Origin: Sporosarcina sp. ACRSM
GTDB lineage: Bacteria; Bacillota; Bacilli; Bacillales_A; Planococcaceae
DNA: 64,000 bases
Assembly (NCBI RefSeq): GCF_022346545.1
Contig: NZ_JAKRNU010000004.1
Span: 186,001 to 250,000, forward strand
Direction of reading: 5' to 3'
Shown one piece after another: positions 16,455-24,705 of this stretch; within the stretch, counting starts at the first letter, position 1, and each line of letters starts with the position of its first letter. Below the pieces are notes generated by a model. That model made no database searches. It worked only from the letters and a program-made list of their open reading frames with translations, and was not told where the DNA came from. The translations under genes were made by a program, and so were the position numbers.

Positions 16455-18656
16455 ATGAAGATAAAAAAGAAAGTCATTGCAGGGATTGCGGCAGCGGGCA
16501 TTTTATTTGGTGCGGGCCAGCCGTACAATGTGTTCGCGGAGCAACCTCCTTTTTTTCAATATGAGGGGGCGGATTTGAAGATTACGCAAATCGGTCAATA
16601 TGACAGTATGGCAGGGCTTGGCGGTACTGAAATTATGGCTTATGATGAAGCGTTGAAACGGGCTTTTGTCACGAATGGCGCCGTGTCCGGAATTGATATC
16701 CTTTCTTTTGAGTCTTTACAATCTGGTGAGTTTACAAAAGTCCGGTCGGAAAAACGGGTGTTTTTCTCGGAGTTCGGCATTGAAAATGTATCTGATATTA
16801 CAAGTATTGCCTCCCATCCGACGAAAGATTTGGTGGCGGTTTCGGTCGTAAGTAATCCGAAAACAGATACGGGCTATATCTTCTTTTTATCCAAAGAGGG
16901 AGCGTACATCACACATGTGCAAGTCGGTTCGTTGCCGGATATGGTGACATTTACACCGGATGGAGCGAAGGCCGTTGTTGCAAATGAAGGGGAGCCGAGC
17001 GATGATTATGCGGTTGATCCGGAAGGGACGATTTCGATTATTGGTGTCACGAAAGAGCCAGCTGATTTCACGGTCAATACGCTTACCTTTCAAGATGTAG
17101 AGCTCGATGACAAAGTGCGCGTGAATTCCAAAGGGACGGTCCTTCAGCAATTGGAGCCGGAATATGTAGCGGTTTCTGCCGATAGCAAGTTAGCGTATGT
17201 TGCGATGCAAGAAAATAATGCGATTGCGACGGTTGACCTAGTGGCAGAAAAAATCTTGCATGTGAAAGGGCTTGGCGTGAAAGATCATTCCCTCCCGGGG
17301 AACGAACTGGATGGGAAACGGAATGACGAAACGAAACTTGAGCGCCTGCCTGTGCTAGGATTTTATATGCCTGATGCCATCGATACGTTCACAGCGGGTG
17401 GTAAAACGTATATTTTGACGCCGAATGAAGGGGATGCCCGCGATTACGAGGCGTATTCCGAAGAGGCAGAAATCGGTGATATTGCCGACAAGATTCAATT
17501 GAAGGCCGATCATTACGGAGGCTTCACGCAAGAGGAGTTAGACCAGTTAGTGGCGGATGGCCTATTCGATGAGATGACGAAAACGAAAATCACACTCGAA
17601 CAAGGCATGTCACCGGATGGTTCGTATGAAGCGCTCTATTCGTACGGCGGACGCAGCTTCTCCATCTTTGATGCGGATACGATGGAGCTGGTGTTTGATA
17701 GCGGGAGTGAATTCGAGAATATAACGGCCGAAGCACTCCCAGAGTTCTTTAACACAGACAATGAAGAAATTGCCTATGACAAACGGAGCTCCGCCAAAGG
17801 GCCGGAACCGGAAACCGTTGTTGTTGGGGGAATTGACGGTAAAAACTATGCCTTTATCGCTTTGGAGCGTGTGAGCGGCATTATGGTTTATGAGCTTACA
17901 AATCCGTCGCACCCCGAATTCGTCACATATATAGCGAGCAGGGACTACAGTGAAGACATCAAAGGGGATGTCTCGCCTGAAGGATTGCGTTTTATTGCCG
18001 CAAATCAAAGCCCGACAGGTCATGCGTTGGTAGCGGCGACGCATGAAGTATCCGGGACGGTCGCGATTTACGAATTTGGTGGAAAAGAGATGAACGAACC
18101 GAGCCGTTTTGAAGACGTCAATGAAAATCATTGGGCATCCCCTTATATCCACGATTTGTACAATCGCGGTGTGATTAAAGGCAAAACGGAAACGACATTC
18201 GCGCCGCAAGATGAAGTGACGCGCGTTCAATTCGTGACGATGTTGGCGAACGCTCTTAAACTGCAACCGACTTCCACAGATCGCCAATTCGACGATGTTC
18301 CAAGCGCAGCACAAGACGCCGTGCAGGCTGTGTTTGAGGCGGAAATCGCGACTGGGGTATCCGAAAAGGCATTTGATCCTAATGCAAAACTGACGCGTGA
18401 ACAAATGGCTATCATGGCCGTCAACGCTTATGAGTATGCAACAAAAAAAGCGGTGAAAGTGGAAGTGAAACAGCGCTACAGTGATTTGCAAAGCGTGAGC
18501 GACGATGCGCTGGAAGATGTGCAAAGAGCTTATGCGCTCGGCATCATGCAAGGGGATAACGGTACATTCCAGCCGCTAGCATCCTCTACACGTGCCCAAT
18601 CCGCAAAAGTCATGTCCGTATTGCTACAGCAAATTGAAAATGAACTGCAAGAATGA
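16455..18656 (+). CDS. Secreted choice-of-anchor I protein with three SLH domains
   Basis: A surface protein of 733 residues. A cleavable signal peptide (MKIKKKVIAGIAAAG, then VFAEQ) leads into a beta-propeller-like choice-of-anchor I region (to about residue 550) with GGTEIMAYDEALKRAFVT, FTPDGAKAVVANEGEPSD, YILTPNEGDARDY and GLRFIAANQSPTG. This region is often found next to secreted phosphatases or nucleotidases. Three S-layer homology repeats follow: FEDVNENHWASPYIHDLY, FDDVPSAAQDAVQAVFEA and YSDLQSVSDDALEDVQRA. They should bind secondary wall polymer, placing it at the cell surface. ATG 16455 has GGGGG eight bases before it, so it is preferred to ATG 16434. Confidence 0.87.
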   Translation: MKIKKKVIAGIAAAGILFGAGQPYNVFAEQPPFFQYEGADLKITQIGQYDSMAGLGGTEIMAYDEALKRAFVTNGAVSGIDILSFESLQSGEFTKVRSEKRVFFSEFGIENVSDITSIASHPTKDLVAVSVVSNPKTDTGYIFFLSKEGAYITHVQVGSLPDMVTFTPDGAKAVVANEGEPSDDYAVDPEGTISIIGVTKEPADFTVNTLTFQDVELDDKVRVNSKGTVLQQLEPEYVAVSADSKLAYVAMQENNAIATVDLVAEKILHVKGLGVKDHSLPGNELDGKRNDETKLERLPVLGFYMPDAIDTFTAGGKTYILTPNEGDARDYEAYSEEAEIGDIADKIQLKADHYGGFTQEELDQLVADGLFDEMTKTKITLEQGMSPDGSYEALYSYGGRSFSIFDADTMELVFDSGSEFENITAEALPEFFNTDNEEIAYDKRSSAKGPEPETVVVGGIDGKNYAFIALERVSGIMVYELTNPSHPEFVTYIASRDYSEDIKGDVSPEGLRFIAANQSPTGHALVAATHEVSGTVAIYEFGGKEMNEPSRFEDVNENHWASPYIHDLYNRGVIKGKTETTFAPQDEVTRVQFVTMLANALKLQPTSTDRQFDDVPSAAQDAVQAVFEAEIATGVSEKAFDPNAKLTREQMAIMAVNAYEYATKKAVKVEVKQRYSDLQSVSDDALEDVQRAYALGIMQGDNGTFQPLASSTRAQSAKVMSVLLQQIENELQE

Positions 18657-18661
18657 AAACG

Positions 18662-18703
18662 AACAGTGCCTGCTGCCCTATGGTAAGCGGGCACTGTTTT
18701 TTT
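18662..18703 (+). terminator. Terminator of the SLH surface-protein gene
   Basis: AACAGTGCC (18662-18670) pairs with GGCACTGTT (18690-18698) and is followed by seven T. Confidence 0.9.
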
Positions 18704-18743
18704 ATCCAAATTAAAAATAGGTTCCTTGTTGCTACAAATTGCA

Positions 18744-19544
18744 TCAGTACTGATTGCTAGGCACATAAAACCCATCCACTGCCACATCATATTCCTGATA
18801 AATATCACTAAACAACGCCTTGCCAATAAGCTCACGTAATACACCAGAGAAGTAGCCAGGGAGGTTCTGGATCTTCTTGCGTTTCGTTGCTTGAAGGGCA
18901 ATCTGTAGGGCTTGTAAGGCCAATTGTTCGAACAGCTCCTCCTTATCGGCGTGGATGCTGAACTTGAGCATTTGGGAAGATTGTTGGCGATAGACACCGA
19001 AAAACTTTCTTGCCAAGGTGGTCTCTCCGATCGTTGAGGAAAGGAGTGATCTCATTCTCCCGTAAAGTGTCGTCGAGAACTGTTCCGTAGGAGACGTTAT
19101 ATTTAGATCTTTAGGATTTATAGATTTAGAAAGTGATGGTTCAATTTCCGGATTCGATGGCTTGTCCGCGCGGTGATCGCGTTTTGGAGCATCGTCCCGG
19201 CTGTTCATTTCCCCCTGGTCATGGAAAGGTTTAATGGCGTAAATATTTGCGCCTAGACCGCTCATGATAGGGCGGATGAAATGAATGCGATCGATGATGT
19301 CGAGCTTTTCCAGTTTGCGGATTGCGCGACGGATTGTTGCATTTGATTTTCCAATGGACTTTTCCATCGTTTCGTGTTTCAAGTGGGCTGCACCGTATTT
19401 GACGGAGTAGCAACGGATCATATCGAGCACAGCCCGGTCCGTGTCGTTCATGGCGTTCCAGTTTGCGGAGATATGTTGTTTGACGGCTTGGTCCATATCG
19501 TCCTTGTTGGTGAAGTGTGCATAGTCTGTTAAGTATGTTGTCAT
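18744..19544 (-). CDS. Helix-turn-helix protein resembling phage/plasmid replication proteins
   Basis: A 266-residue soluble protein. The N-terminal winged helix (about residues 40-100: MEKSIGKSNATIRRAIRKLE, LDIIDRIHFIRP) is of the HTH_36-like type found in plasmid and phage replication initiators and primosomal proteins. A low-complexity linker (about 110-150) precedes a helical C-terminal half with KFFGVYRQQSSQMLKF and LPGYFSGVLRELIGKALF, the latter recalling a small-plasmid replication C-terminal segment. It stands alone, flanked by core genes. It may be a domesticated plasmid gene; ten kilobases away lies a plasmid-type partition cassette. Biochemical function is unknown. Confidence 0.65.
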   Translation of the reverse strand: MTTYLTDYAHFTNKDDMDQAVKQHISANWNAMNDTDRAVLDMIRCYSVKYGAAHLKHETMEKSIGKSNATIRRAIRKLEKLDIIDRIHFIRPIMSGLGANIYAIKPFHDQGEMNSRDDAPKRDHRADKPSNPEIEPSLSKSINPKDLNITSPTEQFSTTLYGRMRSLLSSTIGETTLARKFFGVYRQQSSQMLKFSIHADKEELFEQLALQALQIALQATKRKKIQNLPGYFSGVLRELIGKALFSDIYQEYDVAVDGFYVPSNQY

Positions 19545-19730
19545 AGGTAATATCCCCCTTCACCCTTTATATAGAGAGTTAGAGGGGGAAAGTGGACAGC
19601 ATTTGAAAATTAATTTTTTATTTGATGGATCGTTGTTATTCTATATTGTTTCTTTATTCATTCACCTTTCTCTCAACCTTCTTTCCTGACATAATAGAGT
19701 TATAAAGTTCAGGAGAAAGGAGGGATCGGC

Positions 19731-20588
19731 GTGAAAGGAATGCCCATGCTGCAAATGACATTGGCGATGGCGATTTTTGGGTCGGTCGGATTCTTTACTG
19801 TAAAGACAGGAGTTCCCGCGGCTGAATTGGTTTTCGTCCGATGTATTTGTGCGACGCTTTTTTTAGGGTGTTGTTGGCTCATTACAGGTGGACACAAAGT
19901 GGAAGTGTGGAGAAAGCGGGAAGTTATGCAAACAGTCGTTTGCGGTGTTTTTTTAGTGCTCAATTGGGTGTTTTTATTCAAGGCATTTGAAGAAATATCG
20001 ATTACAGTTACTATTACGCTTTATAATTTAGCCCCGATTTTCGTTTTGATTATCGGCAGTCTGTTTTTGAAAGAAAGGATGACGTTAACTGGATTATTGG
20101 CGATTGTCATCTGTTTTCTTGGAAGTGTCTGTATCATCGGAGTTCAAAACTTCGCTTCGTTATCCGATTTTGTCGGTTTGGGATTTGGGTGGGCCATCTT
20201 GTCGGCGCTCTGTTATGCGATGACGATGCTGATCGGCAAAGAGATCAAAGGGCTGAGTGCGTATGCGATGACGTTTATCCAAACGACAGTCGGCATTGTC
20301 ATGTTATTTCCATTCATGGACTTCACGGTGTTCAACGGGTTAAGTGATTCGAATTGGCTGTACATCGTCGGGACAGGCTTCATCCATACAGGGTTTGTCT
20401 ATTATTTATTTTTCAACAGTCTTCGGCAATTATCGACGGTTGTCATTTCCGCATTGGTGTTTGTCGATCCGGTTGTGGCCATTTTGCTCGATATCCTTAT
20501 TTTAGATTTTCAACCGACGCTGTATCAAATAGCTGGTATTCTGCTCATTTTTGGTGGAATTGTTTATACAATCGTAAAGCAGGAATAG
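19731..20588 (+). CDS. EamA/DMT-family transporter
   Basis: A 285-residue membrane protein with ten predicted hydrophobic helices in two EamA repeats. Repeat 1 has AIFGSVGFFTVKTGVPAAELVF and FLLKNWVFLF-like helices, ending with the family motif ITITLYNLAPIFVLIIGSLFLKE-like segment. Repeat 2 covers about residues 145-285, with FGWAILSALCYAMTMLIGKE and VFVDPVVAILLDILIL. Members export amino acids, metabolites or drugs; the substrate cannot be told. The start is GTG 19731 with GGAGG eight bases upstream. It is monocistronic by spacing. Confidence 0.85.
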   Translation: MKGMPMLQMTLAMAIFGSVGFFTVKTGVPAAELVFVRCICATLFLGCCWLITGGHKVEVWRKREVMQTVVCGVFLVLNWVFLFKAFEEISITVTITLYNLAPIFVLIIGSLFLKERMTLTGLLAIVICFLGSVCIIGVQNFASLSDFVGLGFGWAILSALCYAMTMLIGKEIKGLSAYAMTFIQTTVGIVMLFPFMDFTVFNGLSDSNWLYIVGTGFIHTGFVYYLFFNSLRQLSTVVISALVFVDPVVAILLDILILDFQPTLYQIAGILLIFGGIVYTIVKQE

Positions 20589-20760
20589 GCTATCGCTGTC
20601 TATGAACATGGTCAAGAGGTTATACTAGTACTAGGCGACGCCTATAGGAATTGTACAGATTCATTGAGTTGGACACAAATTTGTAAAACCTGTCAACGGA
20701 AACTCGATGTACGATATACATAACTAGAAAAACAACGACCGTAGAATAGGGGACTATATC

Positions 20761-21681
20761 ATGAGGACCGTAACCATAGAAGAAATTACAAAAAAGTTTT
20801 CACTGGAAGTGCTAAGCGGACATGACCAATTGCATCGTGTGCTTAAAAAGACGAAAGTGAGACGTCCGGGATTGGAGTTTATGGATAAATTCGATTTTAT
20901 CGCCACAGAACATGTCCAAATCCTTGGCAAAAACGAAATCAATTATTTACATACCTTGTCGACGGAGGAGAGCAAGCTGCGCATCGGGAATATTGTTCAA
21001 TATGCGCCGCCTTGTATCATCATCACGTCGCGACAAGAAGAGCCTTTAGGGCTGATCCAATATTGTACAGAAGAAAAGATTCCGGTATTGCGCACGCCTG
21101 ATTCCACGAGTGAACTCAGTGCGAAATTGGATGCCTATGTCATTAAAGCGATGGCTTCGGAAATCGCGATCCATGGCGTCTGCATCAATGTCGCAGGGAT
21201 GGGTATTTTGCTGCGCGGCAAGTCCGGGGTAGGGAAGAGTGAGACTGCTCATACGCTGATCGGACGTGGACATCGACTAGTCGCTGACGATATCGTCGTC
21301 CTGAAAAAACTGAGCCCGCAAACATTGCTCGGCACATATGATGAAAAAAATAAAGAATTTCTTGCGCTTCGCAGTGTCGGCCTGTTGAATGTCGTGCGCC
21401 TTTATGGAAGAGCCGCATTCCAAGAGGAAACACGGATTGCGCTCGATATTGAACTGACCGAATGGAAAAAAAATGAACTGAACAATGAGCTGGAAATGGA
21501 AACGAAGTTTGTGGAATACATGGACGTTAAAATTCCGCATCTTAAAATTCAACTTCAGCCAGGTCGTGACATCGCAGGCTTGATTGAAGCGGCTGCGAAT
21601 AACTGGTATTTGAAACAGCAAGGGTACAGCGCTGCAGAGGAGTTCATGAAGCGGATCGAATCGGAGTTTGAAGGAAATTGA
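20761..21681 (+). CDS. hprK: HPr kinase/phosphorylase
   Basis: Phosphorylates and dephosphorylates HPr at Ser46, linking glycolytic state to CcpA-dependent catabolite control. The N-terminal domain is followed by the kinase core: H in EIAIHGVCINV, Walker A RGKSGVGKSE (about residues 155-164), VADDIVVL, and the HprK signature LRSVGLLNVVRLYG (about 203-216). The length of 306 residues is normal. In many Firmicutes hprK is followed by lgt; here a terminator follows at once and the gene stands alone. The start ATG 20761 follows AGGGGAC. Candidate cre sites near glpF and 44178 would be downstream targets of this pathway. Confidence 0.95.
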   Translation: MRTVTIEEITKKFSLEVLSGHDQLHRVLKKTKVRRPGLEFMDKFDFIATEHVQILGKNEINYLHTLSTEESKLRIGNIVQYAPPCIIITSRQEEPLGLIQYCTEEKIPVLRTPDSTSELSAKLDAYVIKAMASEIAIHGVCINVAGMGILLRGKSGVGKSETAHTLIGRGHRLVADDIVVLKKLSPQTLLGTYDEKNKEFLALRSVGLLNVVRLYGRAAFQEETRIALDIELTEWKKNELNNELEMETKFVEYMDVKIPHLKIQLQPGRDIAGLIEAAANNWYLKQQGYSAAEEFMKRIESEFEGN

Positions 21682-21715
21682 TCGCTGTCTGAGGGGAATT
21701 CATACAATCATACAA

Positions 21716-21756
21716 AAAAGTCCTTGTACAATCTAGTAGAGAGTACAAGGACTTTT
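21716..21756. terminator. Terminator of hprK
   Basis: Perfect 14-base arms AAAAGTCCTTGTAC (21716-21729) and GTACAAGGACTTTT (21743-21756). With A-rich and T-rich flanks it can act on both strands. Confidence 0.9.
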
Positions 21757-21777
21757 GAAAGATATCCCGCTTTAACG

Positions 21778-21914
21778 GGCAGTAAGACTCCCACCTCAAG
21801 GCTTTGGTAGAACGCTAAGGATAGGTGGGAGATCAACTGCCAATCGAACAGCGAAGGGTTCGATTTGCCGTATTTCTGCGCTCATTGCAGAAATTAAGGC
21901 ACTTATAGAATTCT
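21778..21914. repeat. Composite hairpin repeat between hprK and ahpF
   Basis: Three hairpins in series. Hairpin one is GGCAGT..ACTGCC (21778-21841) with the nested pair CTCCCACCT (21788-21796) and AGGTGGGAG (21823-21831). Hairpin two is AATCGAAC (21842-21849) with GTTCGATT (21858-21865). Hairpin three is TTTCTGC (21873-21879) with GCAGAAA (21887-21893). The first resembles the heads of the elements at 36612 and 49719, and the third matches the hairpin at 36774-36810. It could be a structured non-coding RNA or a mobile-element remnant. Confidence 0.6.
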
Positions 21915-21934
21915 GCGAACCTAATTTCACTTTA

Positions 21935-23461
21935 TCAGTTGCGGACGAGGTAATCAAAAGCGCTTAATGATGCTGTTGCGCCTGAGCCCATCGCAATAAT
22001 GATTTGGTTAAACGGGCTTGTCGTGCAGTCTCCCGCAGCGAATACGCCAGGGATGTTCGTTTCACCGCGATTATTTACGACAATCTCGCCGAAACGATTG
22101 CGTTCAATTGTATCGCCTAACCAATCTGTGTTTGGTACAAGGCCGATCTGAACAAAAGTACCTGACAGTTCAACATGATGTTCTGTACCGCTCTCACGGT
22201 CTACATACGTGATGCCGTTTACGCTATCAACACCCGTAATTTCTTTTGTTTGAACATTTTTCAGGACGTTGACGTTCGGCAGGCTATGGACACGCTCTTG
22301 TAGGACAGAGTCCGCTTTGAGCTCAGGCATGAATTCCAGAACCGTTACATGGTTGGCAATGCCTGCAAGGTCGATCGCCGCTTCGATACCGGAGTTACCG
22401 CCGCCGATAACCGCCACGTCTTTCCCTTCAAATAATGGACCGTCACAATGCGTGCAGTAAGCTACGCCTTTATTTTTAAATTCAGCTTCGCCAGGTACTC
22501 CGACATTGCGCCAGCGTGCGCCTGTAGCGAGGATGACTGTTTTACTTTTCAGCACTGCACCGTTTTCAAGTTCGATTTCGACGAGATCTTTTTTCTCTAA
22601 ACGTACAGCACGTTGTAAATTCATGATATCTACATTGTACTCTTTGACGTGTTCTTCGAGACTTGCTGCAAGCTGTGGACCTTCCGTATGCTTGACACTG
22701 ATAAAGTTTTCGATCGAAGCCGTGTCTAAAATCTGACCGCCGAAACGTTCAGCAACAACGCCCGTACGAACGCCTTTACGTGCCGCATAGATCGCCGCAC
22801 TTGCCGCTGCTGGACCGCCACCGACAACAAGCACATCGTATGGCTCTTTATTAGCAAATTCTGAAGCGTCTGGTGCGCTGCCTAGTTTCGCAAGGATTTC
22901 TTCCAATGTCGCGCGTCCGCTACTGAATGACTCACCATTCAAGAAAACAGTTGGTACAGCCATAACTTGTTTGCTTTCTACCTCTTCTTTGAAGGCAGCA
23001 CCGTCAATCATCGTATGTGTGATATTCGGGTTCAAAATGCTCATCAAGTTCAACGCCTGTACGACTTCCGGACAGTTTTGACAGCTGAGGCTAATATAAG
23101 ACTCAAAGTTTAGTTCTTCTTGAATAGCTTTCACTTGGTCGATCAATTTTTGCTCGACCTTCGGAGCTCTACCACTCACTTGTAAGAGTGCTAGTACGAG
23201 AGACGTGAATTCGTGGCCAAGCGGAACACCTGCAAACGTTACACCTGTGTCTTCACCGACGCGGTTGACACTGAAGCTAGGCGTTCTTTCGAGTTGTGTA
23301 TGCTCGACTTTGATGTGGGAGGACATCGCCGCTAATTCCTCTACAAGACCTAGTATTTCCTTGGAAACTTTATCTGAACCTGTGCTTACTTTAAGTAATA
23401 CATCGCCTTCCATCATTTCTAGATACTGGGCGAGTTGTGCTTTTATCGTTGCATCTAACAA
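21935..23461 (-). CDS. ahpF: Alkyl hydroperoxide reductase subunit F (AhpF)
   Basis: NADH-dependent flavoprotein that re-reduces AhpC. The N-terminal tandem thioredoxin-like domain has CQNC (about residue 128), and the C-terminal part is a thioredoxin-reductase-like module with FAD motif DVLVVGGGPAAASAA, the redox pair CTHC (about 337-340) and FAAGDCTTSPF. At 508 residues it is full length. It is transcribed behind ahpC across a 162-base gap that holds a strong hairpin and an inverted copy of a dispersed repeat, so expression relative to ahpC may be reduced. Likely under the PerR-type control seen upstream of ahpC. Confidence 0.95.
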   Translation of the reverse strand: MLDATIKAQLAQYLEMMEGDVLLKVSTGSDKVSKEILGLVEELAAMSSHIKVEHTQLERTPSFSVNRVGEDTGVTFAGVPLGHEFTSLVLALLQVSGRAPKVEQKLIDQVKAIQEELNFESYISLSCQNCPEVVQALNLMSILNPNITHTMIDGAAFKEEVESKQVMAVPTVFLNGESFSSGRATLEEILAKLGSAPDASEFANKEPYDVLVVGGGPAAASAAIYAARKGVRTGVVAERFGGQILDTASIENFISVKHTEGPQLAASLEEHVKEYNVDIMNLQRAVRLEKKDLVEIELENGAVLKSKTVILATGARWRNVGVPGEAEFKNKGVAYCTHCDGPLFEGKDVAVIGGGNSGIEAAIDLAGIANHVTVLEFMPELKADSVLQERVHSLPNVNVLKNVQTKEITGVDSVNGITYVDRESGTEHHVELSGTFVQIGLVPNTDWLGDTIERNRFGEIVVNNRGETNIPGVFAAGDCTTSPFNQIIIAMGSGATASLSAFDYLVRN

Positions 23462-23500
23462 GATTATCTCTCCTTAACATATAGTACTTCGCCAAACACA

Positions 23501-23565
23501 CCTCGGCGTGTACGCGCCAGATCTTGAATAGCCTTCCTTAGATTCAAAATCTGGAGCATCCGCCG
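23501..23565 (-). repeat. Inverted, diverged copy of the dispersed repeat tail, between ahpC and ahpF
   Basis: Read on the minus strand this matches the tail of the element at 49821-49904, including CGGCGGATG, the CAGATTTTGAA..TTCAAAATCTG-type arms and the GGCGTAATTG-like end, with about 70 per cent identity by eye. It lies in the ahpC-ahpF operon gap. Confidence 0.6.
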
Positions 23566-23576
23566 AAGTTTGAAAA

Positions 23577-23601
23577 GTTAGCGGGGGTATCCCCCGCCAA
23601 C
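23577..23601 (-). terminator. Hairpin between ahpC and ahpF, probably a partial terminator
   Basis: GTTAGCGGGGG pairs with CCCCCGCCAAC around a three-base loop. On the minus strand it is followed by a short TTTTC. It would attenuate transcription from ahpC into ahpF, giving excess peroxiredoxin over reductase. Confidence 0.7.
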
Positions 23602-23623
23602 TCATCCATTTAAATCGGGATTA

Positions 23624-24193
23624 TTAGATTTTACCTACAAGGTCAAGGCTTGGTTTAAGAGTTTCAGCGCCTTCTTCCCATTTAGCTGGGCAAACTTCGC
23701 CTGGGTTGTTGCGCACGTATTGAGCTGCTTTGATTTTGCCTACGAGGATGCTTGCGTCACGGCCGATACCGCCAGCATTGATTTCTACAGCTTGTACAAC
23801 GCCGTCTGGATCGATGATGAACGTACCGCGATCTGCAAGACCTGATTCTTCGTCTAGAACGTCGAAGTTGCGTGAAACTTGTTGTGAAGGGTCACCGATC
23901 ATGATGTATTCTAGCTTGCTGATCGCTTCTGAGTGATCATGCCAAGCTTTGTGTGTGAAGTGAGTGTCTGTAGAAACAGAATATACTTCAACGCCTAGCT
24001 CTTTTAGCGTTGCGTATTGGTTTTGAAGGTCTTCGAGTTCAGTTGGGCAAACGAATGTGAAGTCTGCAGGGTAGAAGCAAACAACGCTCCATTGACCTTT
24101 TAGGTTTTCTTCTGTAACGTCGATGAACTCTCCGCTACCGCTATTATAAGCTGATGCTTTGAATGGTAGAATTTCTTTTCCGATTAAAGACAT
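23624..24193 (-). CDS. ahpC: Alkyl hydroperoxide reductase subunit C (2-Cys peroxiredoxin)
   Basis: Reduces hydrogen peroxide and organic peroxides. The peroxidatic cysteine is in [12 protein letters not shown] (about residue 48) and the resolving cysteine in [11 protein letters not shown] (about 168), with the catalytic Thr and Arg context intact. At 189 residues it is full length. The start ATG 24193 follows TTGGGAGGAAAT. A sigma-A promoter and a PerR-box-like site lie upstream at 24300-24353. First gene of the ahpCF unit. Confidence 0.97.
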   Translation of the reverse strand: MSLIGKEILPFKASAYNSGSGEFIDVTEENLKGQWSVVCFYPADFTFVCPTELEDLQNQYATLKELGVEVYSVSTDTHFTHKAWHDHSEAISKLEYIMIGDPSQQVSRNFDVLDEESGLADRGTFIIDPDGVVQAVEINAGGIGRDASILVGKIKAAQYVRNNPGEVCPAKWEEGAETLKPSLDLVGKI

Positions 24194-24299
24194 GATTTAA
24201 TTTCCTCCCAAAGTATGTTTTTTAGAACTTATAGTCGTTAGTCTGAGCGATAAAGGCTGACCTCAAACAACCAATCATATATTTTTTATTATTGGTTAA

Positions 24300-24353
24300 C
24301 TATAATAATTCTAATTCAATATTCATTATTGTATAAAGCACTATAAATGTCAA
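24300..24353 (-). promoter_or_regulatory. ahpC promoter with PerR-box-like operator
   Basis: On the minus strand TTGACA (24348-24353) is followed by a 17-base spacer and AATAAT (24325-24330). Downstream, 24300-24314 matches the PerR box TTATAATNATTATAA at 12 of 14 fixed positions. This fits peroxide induction of ahpCF. A PerR gene is not in the window. Confidence 0.7.
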
Positions 24354-24530
24354 GAGTAACGCTTCATTTTAAGCTAAACATTAACCAAACATTTTCAAAG
24401 CTGTTACAAACGACTACCGGCTAAGCATTTATTCTCAATTACTTTTACTCTTTCTCAACCGTACAGTAATTTCGGAATATAAAAATTATTATGATTTTTC
24501 ATTTAAAAGTAAGAGTATGACGATTCAAAA

Positions 24531-24568
24531 GAAGTACCCAGTCGAAATGATTTGCGGCCGGGTACTTC
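24531..24568. other. Hairpin in the ahpC/hydrolase intergenic region
   Basis: GAAGTACCC (24531-24539) and GGGTACTTC (24560-24568) are perfect arms around a 20-base loop. No T-run follows. The GTAC-containing stem ends recall the hairpin repeats at 6941, 7804 and 9234, but the inner sequence differs. The rest of the 24194-24690 gap holds the ahpC promoter and a TATAAT at 24646-24651 ahead of the hydrolase. Confidence 0.4.
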
Positions 24569-24705
24569 TGTATTCTATAGATGGAGGGAAAAATTCCTAG
24601 TCTTCCAATCGTTCGGATACCATTCATTTTCGCTCGTTTTCCTACTATAATGGGAGTAGGCATCCAGCGTGCCCGATGATAGAGAATTAAAGGAGATGGA
24701 AAGCG

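Noticed and set aside
17610..18551. Long open frame (313 codons) on the minus strand opposite the SLH protein gene
   Set aside because: It lies wholly inside a gene with signal peptide and SLH domains, lacks a ribosome site and has a low-complexity Arg/His/Cys-rich sequence typical of antisense shadows.
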